A DNA stretch of 64,000 nt from Methanocella_A sp963792125 (GTDB lineage Archaea > Halobacteriota > Methanocellia > Methanocellales > Methanocellaceae): positions 124,001 through 188,000 of the forward strand of contig CAWBVA010000013.1 in the NCBI GenBank assembly GCA_963792125.1, read 5' to 3'. The notes under the pieces were generated by a model. It worked only from the letters and a program-made list of their open reading frames with translations. It did not search any database and was not told the DNA's origin. Positions within the stretch are counted from its first letter, which is position 1. Every line of letters begins with the position of its first letter. Made by a program: the position numbers and the translations under genes. This document shows positions 8,845 to 16,740 of the stretch, in pieces.

Positions 8845-9876
8845 ATGCGAACGATCGACTGGGACGATAGCAAGAGCTGTATTATCATCATCGACCAGAC
8901 GGCATTGCCGGAAAAGCTGGCCGTCAGGGACATCTGTAATCTGGAGGCACTGCAGGAAGCGATCCTGGCGTTACGCGTCCGTGGCGCCCCGGCTCTCGGG
9001 GCGGCCGGCGCCTTCGGCATTGCCCTGCTGGCCCGTACTATCCCGCCCATGAGACTGCCCGATTTTATCATTGAGCTCAAGGCGGGCGCGGAACGGCTGA
9101 AGAAGACGCGCCCGACGGCCGTCAACCTGTCATGGGGCGTGGAGCGCACGCTGGCAAAAGCGCTGGAGGGCAGGGACATCGAGGAGATCACGGCGCTGGC
9201 GCTGCAGGAAGCTAAGGCCATAGCGGACGACGACGTGACACGCTGCAAGGCCATCGGGGAGAACGGCGCGAGGCTCCTGCACGACGGCGATACAGTGATG
9301 ACCCACTGCAATGCCGGCCGGCTGGCCTGCGTTGACTGGGGCACCGCCCTCGGCGTCATACGCTCGGCGGTCGCGGATGGCAAGCACATCAGCGTCATCT
9401 CGTGCGAGACACGGCCGCTCAACCAGGGCAGCCGTATCACGGCCTGGGAGCTCATGGAAGACGGGATACCGGTCACGCTCATCGCGGACAGCATGTCCGG
9501 CTATGTCATGCGCAACTGCAAAGTGGACGCGGTCATCGTGGGCGCCGACCGCATCGTGGAGGACGCCGTCTTCAACAAGATCGGCACGTATACTCATGCG
9601 GTCCTCGCTAAGGCTCACGGCGTACCGTTTTATGTAGCGGCCCCACTATCGACATTCGACTTTACCCACATGGAGAAGGACGTGGTCATCGAGCAGCGCA
9701 GCCCGGACGAGTTAAGGCAGTGCGGCGGCCGCCAGACAGCGCCGGCGGACGTGCAGGTGATGAACCCGGCCTTCGACGCCACGCCGATGGAGTACATAAC
9801 GGCGATTATCACCGAGCTGGGCGTGCTCCGGCCGCCGATGGATTTCGATCGGCTCAGGCAAAAGTTGAAGATATGA
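8845..9876 (+). CDS. mtnA: S-methyl-5-thioribose-1-phosphate isomerase (MtnA / aIF2B-like family)
   Basis: A 343-residue member of the MtnA/eIF2B-alpha-like isomerase family, which converts methylthioribose 1-phosphate to methylthioribulose 1-phosphate. Family signatures are RGAPALGAAGAFG (46-58), THCNAGRLAC with the catalytic Cys155, SCETRPLNQGSRITAWEL, and GADRIVEDAVFNKIGTY with the catalytic Asp235. Start is ATG 8845 (MRTIDWDD, the usual N-terminus). A TATA-like CTTTTTTATC lies about 25-30 bases upstream, so the leader is nearly absent; 84 further upstream codons are open but GC-skewed and not family-like. Archaeal paralogues can act on ribose 1,5-bisphosphate, so the exact substrate is not certain. 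Confidence 0.88.
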   Translation: MRTIDWDDSKSCIIIIDQTALPEKLAVRDICNLEALQEAILALRVRGAPALGAAGAFGIALLARTIPPMRLPDFIIELKAGAERLKKTRPTAVNLSWGVERTLAKALEGRDIEEITALALQEAKAIADDDVTRCKAIGENGARLLHDGDTVMTHCNAGRLACVDWGTALGVIRSAVADGKHISVISCETRPLNQGSRITAWELMEDGIPVTLIADSMSGYVMRNCKVDAVIVGADRIVEDAVFNKIGTYTHAVLAKAHGVPFYVAAPLSTFDFTHMEKDVVIEQRSPDELRQCGGRQTAPADVQVMNPAFDATPMEYITAIITELGVLRPPMDFDRLRQKLKI

Positions 9877-9907
9877 ATGGCGTATATGTTCGGGGGCATC
9901 GAGGAAA

Positions 9908-11020
9908 ATGAGCTATCGATACAACTCGCAGGAGATGAAGCAGGCGGTCGAGACCGTCATCGACAAGATCGAGAAGAACGTAGAGCTGAAAGAGCACTAC
10001 CTCTCGGGCCTCCAGCACGTCTACAGGGTCGACGGGCAGTACCTGCTTATCTTCCGGTACAGCAAGAACAAGGAAGGGCATTACTACTTCTCGGTGCCGA
10101 CCGAGTTCCTGAATAATCTCAACATCAAGCACCTCGTGCTGATCTGCGAGGACGCGGAACGGGTCTTCGTCCTGCCGTCGTCCCAGGTGAACGACCTGCT
10201 GGAGGACGTGGAGCCTGGCAGCAAGGGCTGGACGCTGGACGTATACGACAAAGAGGGCTGGGAGATGAAAGTCGCCCGGAACGCCAATAAGGTCCTCTAC
10301 ATCGACAATTACGTCAACGACTACGACCTCATCTTCTCCCGCAGCACGGCGCTGGCCGGCAAGACCGCGATGCTCCTGATCTGCAAGGACAAGCCCGGCG
10401 TGCTCCGTGACATCGCCGGCATGGTAGCCAAGCACGGCGGCAACATCACCTACACTCAGCAATTCATCGTGGACAAGGGCGTCAACGAGGGCCTGTCCTC
10501 GCTGTACATCGAGGTCGAGGAAGTGCGGGACATCGACGACCTCGTGGTCGCGCTCGAGAAGATGAACGTGACGCAGAGCGTTTCGCTGCATGCTCCCCTG
10601 GAGCGTATTTTCGGGCAGCGTGTCATCATCGTCGGCGGCGGCGCGCAGGTGGCCCAGGTGGCTATGGGTGCCATCAACGAGGCGGACCGGCACAACCTGC
10701 GGGGCGAGCGCATCAGTGTCGACACCATACCGCTGGTAGGCGAAGACAACCTTGCCGACGCCGTCGAGGCGGTCAAGCGTCTCCACCGCGCCCAGATACT
10801 CGTGCTCGCCGGCTCCATCATGGGCGGCCGCATCTCCGAGGAAGTCCGGAAGCTGCACGACGAGGGCATGCCGGTGATCTCGCTGAACATGGCTGGCAGC
10901 GTCCCCGATTATGCCGACCTCGTGGTGACGGACCCCATCCAGGCAGGCACCTTCGCGGTCATGCACGTGGCGAAGACCGCGGTGTTCGACATCGAACGCG
11001 TCCGGGGCAAGAAGTTTTAG
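9908..11020 (+). CDS. ACT-domain protein with DUF5612-like C-terminal domain and an extra N-terminal domain
   Basis: 370 residues in three parts. Residues 1-145 form an alpha/beta domain I cannot name; it contains YYFSVPTEFLNNLNIKHLVL and a putative core of alternating strands. Residues about 150-225 are an ACT ligand-binding domain (KTAMLLICKDKPGVLRDIAG). Residues 235-370 match the archaeal conserved block I associate with DUF5612 (GQRVIIVGGGAQVAQVAMGA and AGSIMGGRISEEV). ACT domains usually sense amino acids. ATG 9908 has a GAGG site. It lies 31 bases after mtnA on the same strand, so probably the same transcript. Function unknown. Confidence 0.75.
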   Translation: MSYRYNSQEMKQAVETVIDKIEKNVELKEHYLSGLQHVYRVDGQYLLIFRYSKNKEGHYYFSVPTEFLNNLNIKHLVLICEDAERVFVLPSSQVNDLLEDVEPGSKGWTLDVYDKEGWEMKVARNANKVLYIDNYVNDYDLIFSRSTALAGKTAMLLICKDKPGVLRDIAGMVAKHGGNITYTQQFIVDKGVNEGLSSLYIEVEEVRDIDDLVVALEKMNVTQSVSLHAPLERIFGQRVIIVGGGAQVAQVAMGAINEADRHNLRGERISVDTIPLVGEDNLADAVEAVKRLHRAQILVLAGSIMGGRISEEVRKLHDEGMPVISLNMAGSVPDYADLVVTDPIQAGTFAVMHVAKTAVFDIERVRGKKF

Positions 11021-11104
11021 ATTTGCTGACAGGTATCCGCGCACGCGCGCGGGCGACGGGCCATCGAGCAACCGGCCACGTCCGGCATTTTTATATCATT
11101 CGCA

Positions 11105-11491
11105 TTAGCTGCGGTAAGCGATGAAGACCTGTCGGCCGCTCAGGAACTCGTCCCAGCTCATCTCCGACCACTTTTTCGAGTAGGCCGGTATCCGCTCCTG
11201 GACAGGCGGGGGCGATGGCCTGGCTGGCTCCGGTCCGACGACGGGAGGCCGCGGGATGACGCCTTCGCGCTGCAGTACCGGCCCGTTCGATGCGCCGACA
11301 ATCGATGCGACGGCGTTGCCGTCCTGGTCCCAGATGTAGCCGTCATGCAGCCGGCCGAGGTAATGGGACTTGTAGTCGAAGATCGCCCCGTTGCTGATGA
11401 AGGCCCGGTAATTGCCCTGGTCGTCGACGATCGCGCCGGGAGGGCGAATCCACCCGACTACTTTGCCGTCACGGTTAAAAATGGGTTCCAT
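11105..11491 (-). CDS. Beta-repeat (4-fold beta-flower-like) protein
   Basis: A small 128-residue protein with repeated short strands of the pattern G-x-V/I-x-D-x-x-G, for example FNRDGKVVGWIRPPGAIVDD, NGAIFDYKSHYLGRLHDGYI and WDQDGNAVASIVG. This resembles the domain called 4-fold beta flower. A Pro-rich linker (PPVVGPEPARPSPPPVQ) and a short C-terminal tail follow. No signal peptide or membrane segment. It is downstream of pscS on the same strand, separated by a 10-bp hairpin. Role unknown. Confidence 0.65.
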   Translation of the reverse strand: MEPIFNRDGKVVGWIRPPGAIVDDQGNYRAFISNGAIFDYKSHYLGRLHDGYIWDQDGNAVASIVGASNGPVLQREGVIPRPPVVGPEPARPSPPPVQERIPAYSKKWSEMSWDEFLSGRQVFIAYRS

Positions 11492-11499
11492 AGCGCGTC

Positions 11500-11526
11500 A
11501 ATCCTGTATGCCACTGATACAGGATT
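11500..11526 (-). terminator. Hairpin between pscS and the downstream gene
   Basis: A perfect 10-bp inverted repeat, AATCCTGTAT at 11500-11509 and ATACAGGATT at 11517-11526, with a 7-base loop, directly after the pscS stop. No long T-run follows, so it may be a processing or stability element instead of a terminator. Confidence 0.5.
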
Positions 11527-12681
11527 TTACACGCCATATTTTTTAATGATGTCCTTGAATGCGTCGGCAACTACGCCCAGTTTCTCTCTTCCAACGCCGA
11601 AGGTGCTGATCTTGAAATTCTTCGTCAGCCCCGGCTTGATGCCATGGATTCCCCGCTCTTTCATCTCGCGGTACAGGAAATACCGGTCAGTCTTCTGGGA
11701 TATGTCATAAAACACATTGCCCTCGAAGAACATCAGGTCGTGATTATGGGGCCTGTCGCCAAGCTGGTGCATACCGATGGACTCCATCTGCTCCGAGAAC
11801 CAGCGGGCATCGCTTACCTCATTCTCCCATTTAGCGGGCTGCGTGCGCTCGAAGACCTTCGGGAACGAGGCGATCATGGTCATGATAGTGGCGCCGCGTG
11901 CCGTGCACCCGAGGAACTCGATCTCTTTGTTCTTGTTCGTCGGGGACTTCTGAAACACGGTAGCGTCATAGGGCTCATTGACGCCGAGCACCCCGACCGG
12001 GCCCGATGCGGCCATGGACTTATGTCCGCTTCCCGAGACGAAGTCGGCGCCAAGGTCTTTGCCCTTGAACGGCATGCGTCCGATGGCGTAGGCGCCGTTC
12101 ACGATGATAGGGACTTTGTAGTCGTGCGCGACTTTCGTGATGGCCCGCGCATCAGGCAGGTTCCCGTAGCTGCCGTCCGGGTATGTCAGCAGTGCCAGCG
12201 CAGGCGGCTTCCCGGACTCGGCTTTGACTTCCTCGATAGCAGCCGTATAGGCTTCGGGCGTAATCCGATAGTCGGGTGCGGGCGTCTTCTGGGCCATCCT
12301 GATCTTGAGCCTGGCCCGCTGTGCGGCGACTACGGACGAATAATGTGCGTTGCCGTCCAGCACTATCCAGTCGCCCTCTTTGCACATGGCATGCATGATG
12401 GCGAACTTGGACTCGCGGGCGCCGTTGGTGACCCTCGCGTGGTCCATGCCTAAAAAGGCCGGCAGTGCTTTGTGGACGAAATCGTATATGGGGGGCGTCT
12501 TTATCTGGTCGAGGCAGCCGCCGCAGTAGTCGCAGACGGAGTAGCCGTCGCCCCACTCGGCCAGGGCCTGACGGGCTTCCGGCGTAAGGATGCCGCCGGT
12601 CTGGAGCGGGTCCAGGTTGATCGCCCTCGGCGTTTCCCGTTTTATGAGTCCGAATTTCTGCAGTTGCGGGTCGACTGTCAT
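11527..12681 (-). CDS. pscS: O-phosphoseryl-tRNA:cysteinyl-tRNA synthase (SepCysS)
   Basis: A PLP enzyme that converts Sep-tRNA(Cys) to Cys-tRNA(Cys) with a sulfur donor, the second step of the tRNA-dependent cysteine pathway of methanogens. 384 residues. The PLP lysine is K221 in SGSGHKSMAASG. The catalytic cysteines are C50/C53 in YSVCDYCGGC and C259 in EFLGCTARG, corresponding to the three essential cysteines known in the family. I start at ATG 12681 (TVDPQLQKFGLIKRE); a TATA-like CTTATATAC lies about 35 bases upstream. The partner SepRS gene is not in the window. Confidence 0.94.
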   Translation of the reverse strand: MTVDPQLQKFGLIKRETPRAINLDPLQTGGILTPEARQALAEWGDGYSVCDYCGGCLDQIKTPPIYDFVHKALPAFLGMDHARVTNGARESKFAIMHAMCKEGDWIVLDGNAHYSSVVAAQRARLKIRMAQKTPAPDYRITPEAYTAAIEEVKAESGKPPALALLTYPDGSYGNLPDARAITKVAHDYKVPIIVNGAYAIGRMPFKGKDLGADFVSGSGHKSMAASGPVGVLGVNEPYDATVFQKSPTNKNKEIEFLGCTARGATIMTMIASFPKVFERTQPAKWENEVSDARWFSEQMESIGMHQLGDRPHNHDLMFFEGNVFYDISQKTDRYFLYREMKERGIHGIKPGLTKNFKISTFGVGREKLGVVADAFKDIIKKYGV

Positions 12682-12824
12682 AGGTAATCGATACTTTACG
12701 CCCTTCGTATATAAGACTGACCCACGGCCCCGGGCCATCGCTACAGCTGAGCAGCCTGACCGATGCCGATTATTCGGGACATTTTAATCCCTGCGCGGAG
12801 CCATGACTTGTTGGTGATCATACC

Positions 12825-13034
12825 ATGGCTGAAAAAAAGGGCAGAAGCGAGGAAGAGAAAGGAGAGATGAGCGTAAGAGAGGCGGGCCAGAAGGGCGGGG
12901 AGACGACGGCGAAGACCCACGGCCACGAGTTCTACGAGGAGATCGGCCACAAGGGCGGCGAGAAGGGCGGCCAGAAAGGCGGCCAGAAGGTGAAGGAGCT
13001 CATCGAGAAGGGCAAAAAGGCCGAACGCCGGTAG
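12825..13034 (+). CDS. KGG-repeat (stress-type) small protein 1
   Basis: A 69-residue, highly charged, Gly/Lys-rich protein with the KGG motifs of stress-induced GsiB-like proteins: REAGQKGGETTAKTHG, EEIGHKGGEKGG, QKGGQKVKELIEKG. It is predicted disordered and hydrophilic, with no cysteine. A close paralogue is at 30037-30243. Such proteins are linked to desiccation or general stress in bacteria; the role in this archaeon is unknown. Its own small transcription unit, divergent from pscS. Confidence 0.8.
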   Translation: MAEKKGRSEEEKGEMSVREAGQKGGETTAKTHGHEFYEEIGHKGGEKGGQKGGQKVKELIEKGKKAERR

Positions 13035-13257
13035 TATTTGCCCCATTTTTTCGAAGCCCGCCCCAATCCCCGGAGCATGAACGAATCGTCCGGTCTTGCC
13101 AGACGCACCGCTTCAGGAACGTTGCCAGGGCACCGGGGCATGGGTTGCTTTCATTTCAGTAATTGCAGGCAAAATATTCCTTTATTATACCAAAAATTAT
13201 AATACGTGCACTGACGAGATTTAGCGTTGCCTTTATAAATGACAGGGGTATGGCCAG

Positions 13258-14616
13258 ATGGAAAAAAGTGATACAGTTAAGGGTAACGGTGCTGCCGGCA
13301 CGATCGCGACAGCAGGGAACATGGCCGGAGGGGCAGACGTCGAGACCCTTATACGCACAATCCGTAGCAGCCAGGACAGCGGTGTGCTGAAGAGCGCGGT
13401 CGTCAGGATCGTTGAGCTGCGGGACCCCCGTTTCTCCGGGCCGCTGACCGAGATGCTGAAAAGCAATAACCTTAATGCCAGGCGTCTCGCTGCCTGGGCG
13501 CTGGTCGCATTTGCCGACCCGAAGACCCGCGACGCATTGAAGACTGCACTGGCTGATCCCGACAGCACCGTGAAAACCATGGCTTCGGAAGCGCTCAAGA
13601 GGATGGAGGGCAAGACGCCTGTCCAGGAACAGCCCCCCGAGAAGAAGCAGCAGACAGGCCACCTTGAATACACCCTGACAACGCTCAGCCAGGACGCAGA
13701 CGCCTTTAACCGCCAGGCAGCCGCACGGGCGCTGGGGGAGATCAAGGATCCCCGGGCGCTGGAGGGACTCCTTGAGGCGATAAGTGACAGCGACCCCATC
13801 GTGCGTAGTGCGATATTACTGGCGCTGGTCAGCTTCCGAAAGGACCCCCGTGTCTTCCCGGTACTGCTCGGCGGGCTGAAGGATGACGACTTCGCCGTGC
13901 GCGGAGAAGCAGCGCTGGCACTGGGGCGGATCCAGGAAGACCGGGCGTTCGATCCGCTGCTCAACGCCCTGCGTAACGGCCGGCCGGAGCTTCGGGAGAA
14001 AGCGGCGACAGCACTGGGAGAGATGGGCGACCTGCGGGCTGTGGACGGGCTGCACGGCTCGATGATGAGGGACGAGAAGATCGAGGTGCGCAGGAGCGCG
14101 GAGAAAGCGCTGACAGTAATGGCTCATCATGTCTCAAAGGGGCTGAAGGACCCGGACCCGGACGTCAGGGAGATGACGGCGGACCAGCTGGGAAAAATCA
14201 GAGACCCGTACCCCGTGCCGGCCCTGATCGAGGCGCTGTGCGACGAAGAGTCGGTGGTCCGGGAAAGCGCGGCGAATTCGCTGGGCATAATCGGGGACAG
14301 GAGCGCCACGCAGCCGCTGATCAAGCTGCTGAAGGACAGACGGGGCTACGTCCGGAAGCATGCCGCCCATGCGCTCGGCGTGCTCAAGGACCCGCAGGCA
14401 GTCGATGCGCTGATCGCCGCTGCCCGGGACGAACAGTGGTTCGTGCGTGTGGACGTCGCCTGGGCGCTGGGACAGATCGGCAGCGATAAGGCGCTGAAGA
14501 TCCTCATGGCGCTGTTCAACGACCAGGACAGGAACGTACGCCAGTCAGCCGTCGAAGCGGTCCAGCAATACAAGAATTGCAAGGTCAGTTTCAAGCCGTT
14601 GCCCAGGCGGGAATGA
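13258..14616 (+). CDS. HEAT-repeat (PBS-lyase-like) protein
   Basis: 452 residues made of about twelve 31-residue helical repeats of the PBS-lyase/HEAT type, for example ALGEIKDPRALEGLLEAISD, ALGRIQEDRAFDPLLNAL, SLGIIGDRSATQPLIKLLKD and ALGVLKDPQAVDALIAAARD. The array begins near residue 25 and is broken by a Gln/Pro-rich linker around 120-140. It is a protein-interaction scaffold with no catalytic residues visible. A TATA-like CTTTATAAATG (about 13230-13240) sits roughly 20-28 bases before the ATG at 13258, fitting a leaderless or near-leaderless mRNA. Confidence 0.88.
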   Translation: MEKSDTVKGNGAAGTIATAGNMAGGADVETLIRTIRSSQDSGVLKSAVVRIVELRDPRFSGPLTEMLKSNNLNARRLAAWALVAFADPKTRDALKTALADPDSTVKTMASEALKRMEGKTPVQEQPPEKKQQTGHLEYTLTTLSQDADAFNRQAAARALGEIKDPRALEGLLEAISDSDPIVRSAILLALVSFRKDPRVFPVLLGGLKDDDFAVRGEAALALGRIQEDRAFDPLLNALRNGRPELREKAATALGEMGDLRAVDGLHGSMMRDEKIEVRRSAEKALTVMAHHVSKGLKDPDPDVREMTADQLGKIRDPYPVPALIEALCDEESVVRESAANSLGIIGDRSATQPLIKLLKDRRGYVRKHAAHALGVLKDPQAVDALIAAARDEQWFVRVDVAWALGQIGSDKALKILMALFNDQDRNVRQSAVEAVQQYKNCKVSFKPLPRRE

Positions 14617-14845
14617 ACTCATTCCCTGCCCAGGAATGGCTAACGAATCATTTTTGTATCATCGTTTTTCATGATTTTTTAGATACCGTTGCTACGGCCG
14701 GATTATTCACGTCACTGTAATTCTGGTAGCCTATTGTTTACGCCTGGCTCATGCCGTCTACGTTCACAAAAACACAGAACCTAATAGTACTCATGCTTAC
14801 TATGGCAATGCTCTTACAAACTATGCATAGGAATCAGAATCGCAA

Positions 14846-14880
14846 TAAAAAAGGATGGCAGCCCTCAGAAAGGGCTGGCA
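14846..14880 (-). terminator. Terminator after rps3ae
   Basis: On the minus strand a stem CAGCCCT-N5-AGGGCTG is followed by CC and then TCCTTTTTTATT. It lies just beyond the rps3ae stop. The convergent HEAT gene ends at 14616, about 230 bases away, and the sequence between shows no gene. Confidence 0.7.
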
Positions 14881-14888
14881 TATTAAAT

Positions 14889-15569
14889 TTACTCAGTCTT
14901 CTCGGTCGGTGCGGGTGTCGGGGGCTCGGGAGCCTTCGGTGCCTCTGCGGGCACGGGCTCTGCGGCGGGCGCTAATGGCGCTCCGACGGCCGGCCTGTAG
15001 ACCAGCTCGGTCTTGCCGACTTCGACACGGCGCAGCGGATAGATGTTCTTCGTCGACTTGTAGATCTCCGAAGCCACCTTGCCGGTGACAATATCGTTGA
15101 TGAACTCATTGAAGCCCATCTCTTTGCCACGGTTGTTGACGACTGTGACCATGATCTTGCGGATGCTCTCGATCTGGCTCGTCCTGGCACGCTTGACGGT
15201 CAGGACAACCGGCTTGACGCGGACCTTGAAGCCGTCCTTGGTGGTGACGACCAGGTTGGCGTCGATCTTGGACGTGCGGCGCTTTACTAACGAGCGCATG
15301 TAATCCTTGGTCAGCTCATGGCCCAGGAAGGACGTGTAGGCGTTGTTGCCGCCGATCTCGTCGATACGGAAAATCATCTTAGTGTTCTGCTTGGTCCAGT
15401 CCCCGGTGATGTCGCCGAGGGTCGCCTCGATGATCCTGCCCATTATCTTGGCAGGGTCATCAGCCAGGGTCTCGCCAATGTTCGCACGGTTGAACTCTGC
15501 CGGCGCGAGGATCTGGTACCAGTTCTTCGCCCGGAAAGCGTCGACCTTCTTTGCTGCTTTTCTCGCCAT
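14889..15569 (-). CDS. rps3ae: 30S ribosomal protein S3Ae (eS1)
   Basis: A small-subunit ribosomal protein shared by archaea and eukaryotes. 226 residues: a Lys-rich start (MARKAAKKVDAFRAKNWY), the conserved core GETLADDPAKIMGRIIEATL, and YTSFLGHELTKDYMRSLVKR with the RRTSKIDANL segment. An Ala/Pro/Glu-rich C-terminal extension of about 35 residues (APAAEPVPAEAPKAPEPP) is lineage-specific. The ATG at 15569 has a strong ribosome site (GAGGAGATAATAATG). An unusually long, hairpin-rich leader may precede it (see the next entry). Confidence 0.95.
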   Translation of the reverse strand: MARKAAKKVDAFRAKNWYQILAPAEFNRANIGETLADDPAKIMGRIIEATLGDITGDWTKQNTKMIFRIDEIGGNNAYTSFLGHELTKDYMRSLVKRRTSKIDANLVVTTKDGFKVRVKPVVLTVKRARTSQIESIRKIMVTVVNNRGKEMGFNEFINDIVTGKVASEIYKSTKNIYPLRRVEVGKTELVYRPAVGAPLAPAAEPVPAEAPKAPEPPTPAPTEKTE

Positions 15570-16047
15570 TATTATCTCCTCTGATAGTGTTAAGGGTGGC
15601 TCTTTTTCAGGCAATAAGCCACAACCGCATTGCGCCCCGGAGGGCGTAGCTGTGCCAATGTGGGCACGACCCTGCCGAAAGGCACGGGCGTTTCACACCA
15701 AGGAAAATGAATCCTGTATTGGCTTGCCGGGATATTAGATATATGAGGATGTATATATGCTTATCTTCGGGAACATGGCCTGCGATGACGCTGAAAAGCT
15801 GGCGATCGTGCCGGAATGTATGTAGATTGAGAATCCCCGCAGCCCGAAAGATTACATCGCGAGCCTGATAGCCCGGACATGGACGAGCTGGCCACCTGTC
15901 GTAAGCCGTAGAAGTGTGAGCAGGCCAGCCTCAACATTGCCAGATTCCGGACACATCCGTGAGCATACATAGACAGATGGTTTTGTAATTAAACAATCGA
16001 TAGAAAAATGAGTTATAGGGCTAATTTGAAACAGAAACAACTGGCGA
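15570..16047. other. Gene-free region: structured rps3ae leader and unassigned spacer
   Basis: No credible gene. On the rps3ae strand 15630-15700 contains successive short stem-loops, TGCC-TTTC-GGCA, GTGCC-N6-GGCAC and CGCCC-TCC-GGGGCG. TATA-like sequence (CATATATAC, CATATATCTAATATC) lies around 15735-15765, giving a possible leader of about 160-180 bases. From 15770 to 16047 I see only short shadow frames and an AT-rich run before the next gene. Confidence 0.5.
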
Positions 16048-16740
16048 TTGGACATTAGCATCAAGAAAATGTTAGCCGGGCTGGTAAAAGCTTTACGTCA
16101 CAACTATACGATAGTGGACGAGGTCGTCGCCATAATCATCATAATAATCCTGGTCTGTGGTGTCGCTTATACAGTCAGCGTCAGTTCCGGTAACAGTACC
16201 GATCCGTATACGATATCGCTCTCTTATACGAAAACCCTGGATAACGGCACGACGATGAAATTTTACGAGACCAACGCTTCGCTGTACAAGATGTACATCC
16301 ACAACAGCCCGACGGCCTGCAACGCGACCTATGAGGAGCTGGTCAGCTTCATTTTAGACGACAGGACCGACCAGATCCCCTATGGCGACGACAGCTACAT
16401 CTGCATCGACTATGCGGTCGCGGTACACGACAACGCCGAAAAGCAGAACATCACCGCAGGCCTGGTCACCTGCGATGTCAACGGCAGCATGCATGCGCTG
16501 AATGTCTTCAACACGACCGACAGGGGGCTGGTCTATGTCGACTGTACCGGCGCCATGGCCGGCGAGCCGGTCCACAACTACGACAAGATCGCTTATATCG
16601 ACGGGCGGTACCGCGTCGAGCCAATGACGGACATTTCCCCGTATTACTATGTCAACGATAAAAATGAGTACGGTCTCGAACGTACACGTGTACTGGTAAC
16701 TATTTTCCAGGTTCCTTCTTACGCAGCGTCATGGTGGTGA
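16048..16740 (+). CDS. Membrane-anchored transglutaminase-like protein
   Basis: 230 residues. One N-terminal membrane helix (about 24-45, EVVAIIIIIILVCGVAYTV) is followed by an extracytoplasmic domain with several Asn-glycosylation sequons. The domain carries a papain/transglutaminase-like triad: Cys119 in SYICIDYAVAVHDNAE, His149 in GSMHALNVFNT and Asp165 in GLVYVDCTG. Archaeal surface proteins with this C-H-D pattern are known, but the substrate is not. Start uncertain: TTG 16048 or ATG 16069. The 3' end overlaps the convergent xpd gene, and the last residues may be affected by an indel. Confidence 0.7.
   Translation: MDISIKKMLAGLVKALRHNYTIVDEVVAIIIIIILVCGVAYTVSVSSGNSTDPYTISLSYTKTLDNGTTMKFYETNASLYKMYIHNSPTACNATYEELVSFILDDRTDQIPYGDDSYICIDYAVAVHDNAEKQNITAGLVTCDVNGSMHALNVFNTTDRGLVYVDCTGAMAGEPVHNYDKIAYIDGRYRVEPMTDISPYYYVNDKNEYGLERTRVLVTIFQVPSYAASWW

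Noticed and set aside
14617..14975. A 74-residue plus-strand gene overlapping rps3ae
   Set aside because: It runs through the rps3ae terminator and coding region in antisense and its second half mirrors the Ala/Pro tail of S3Ae.
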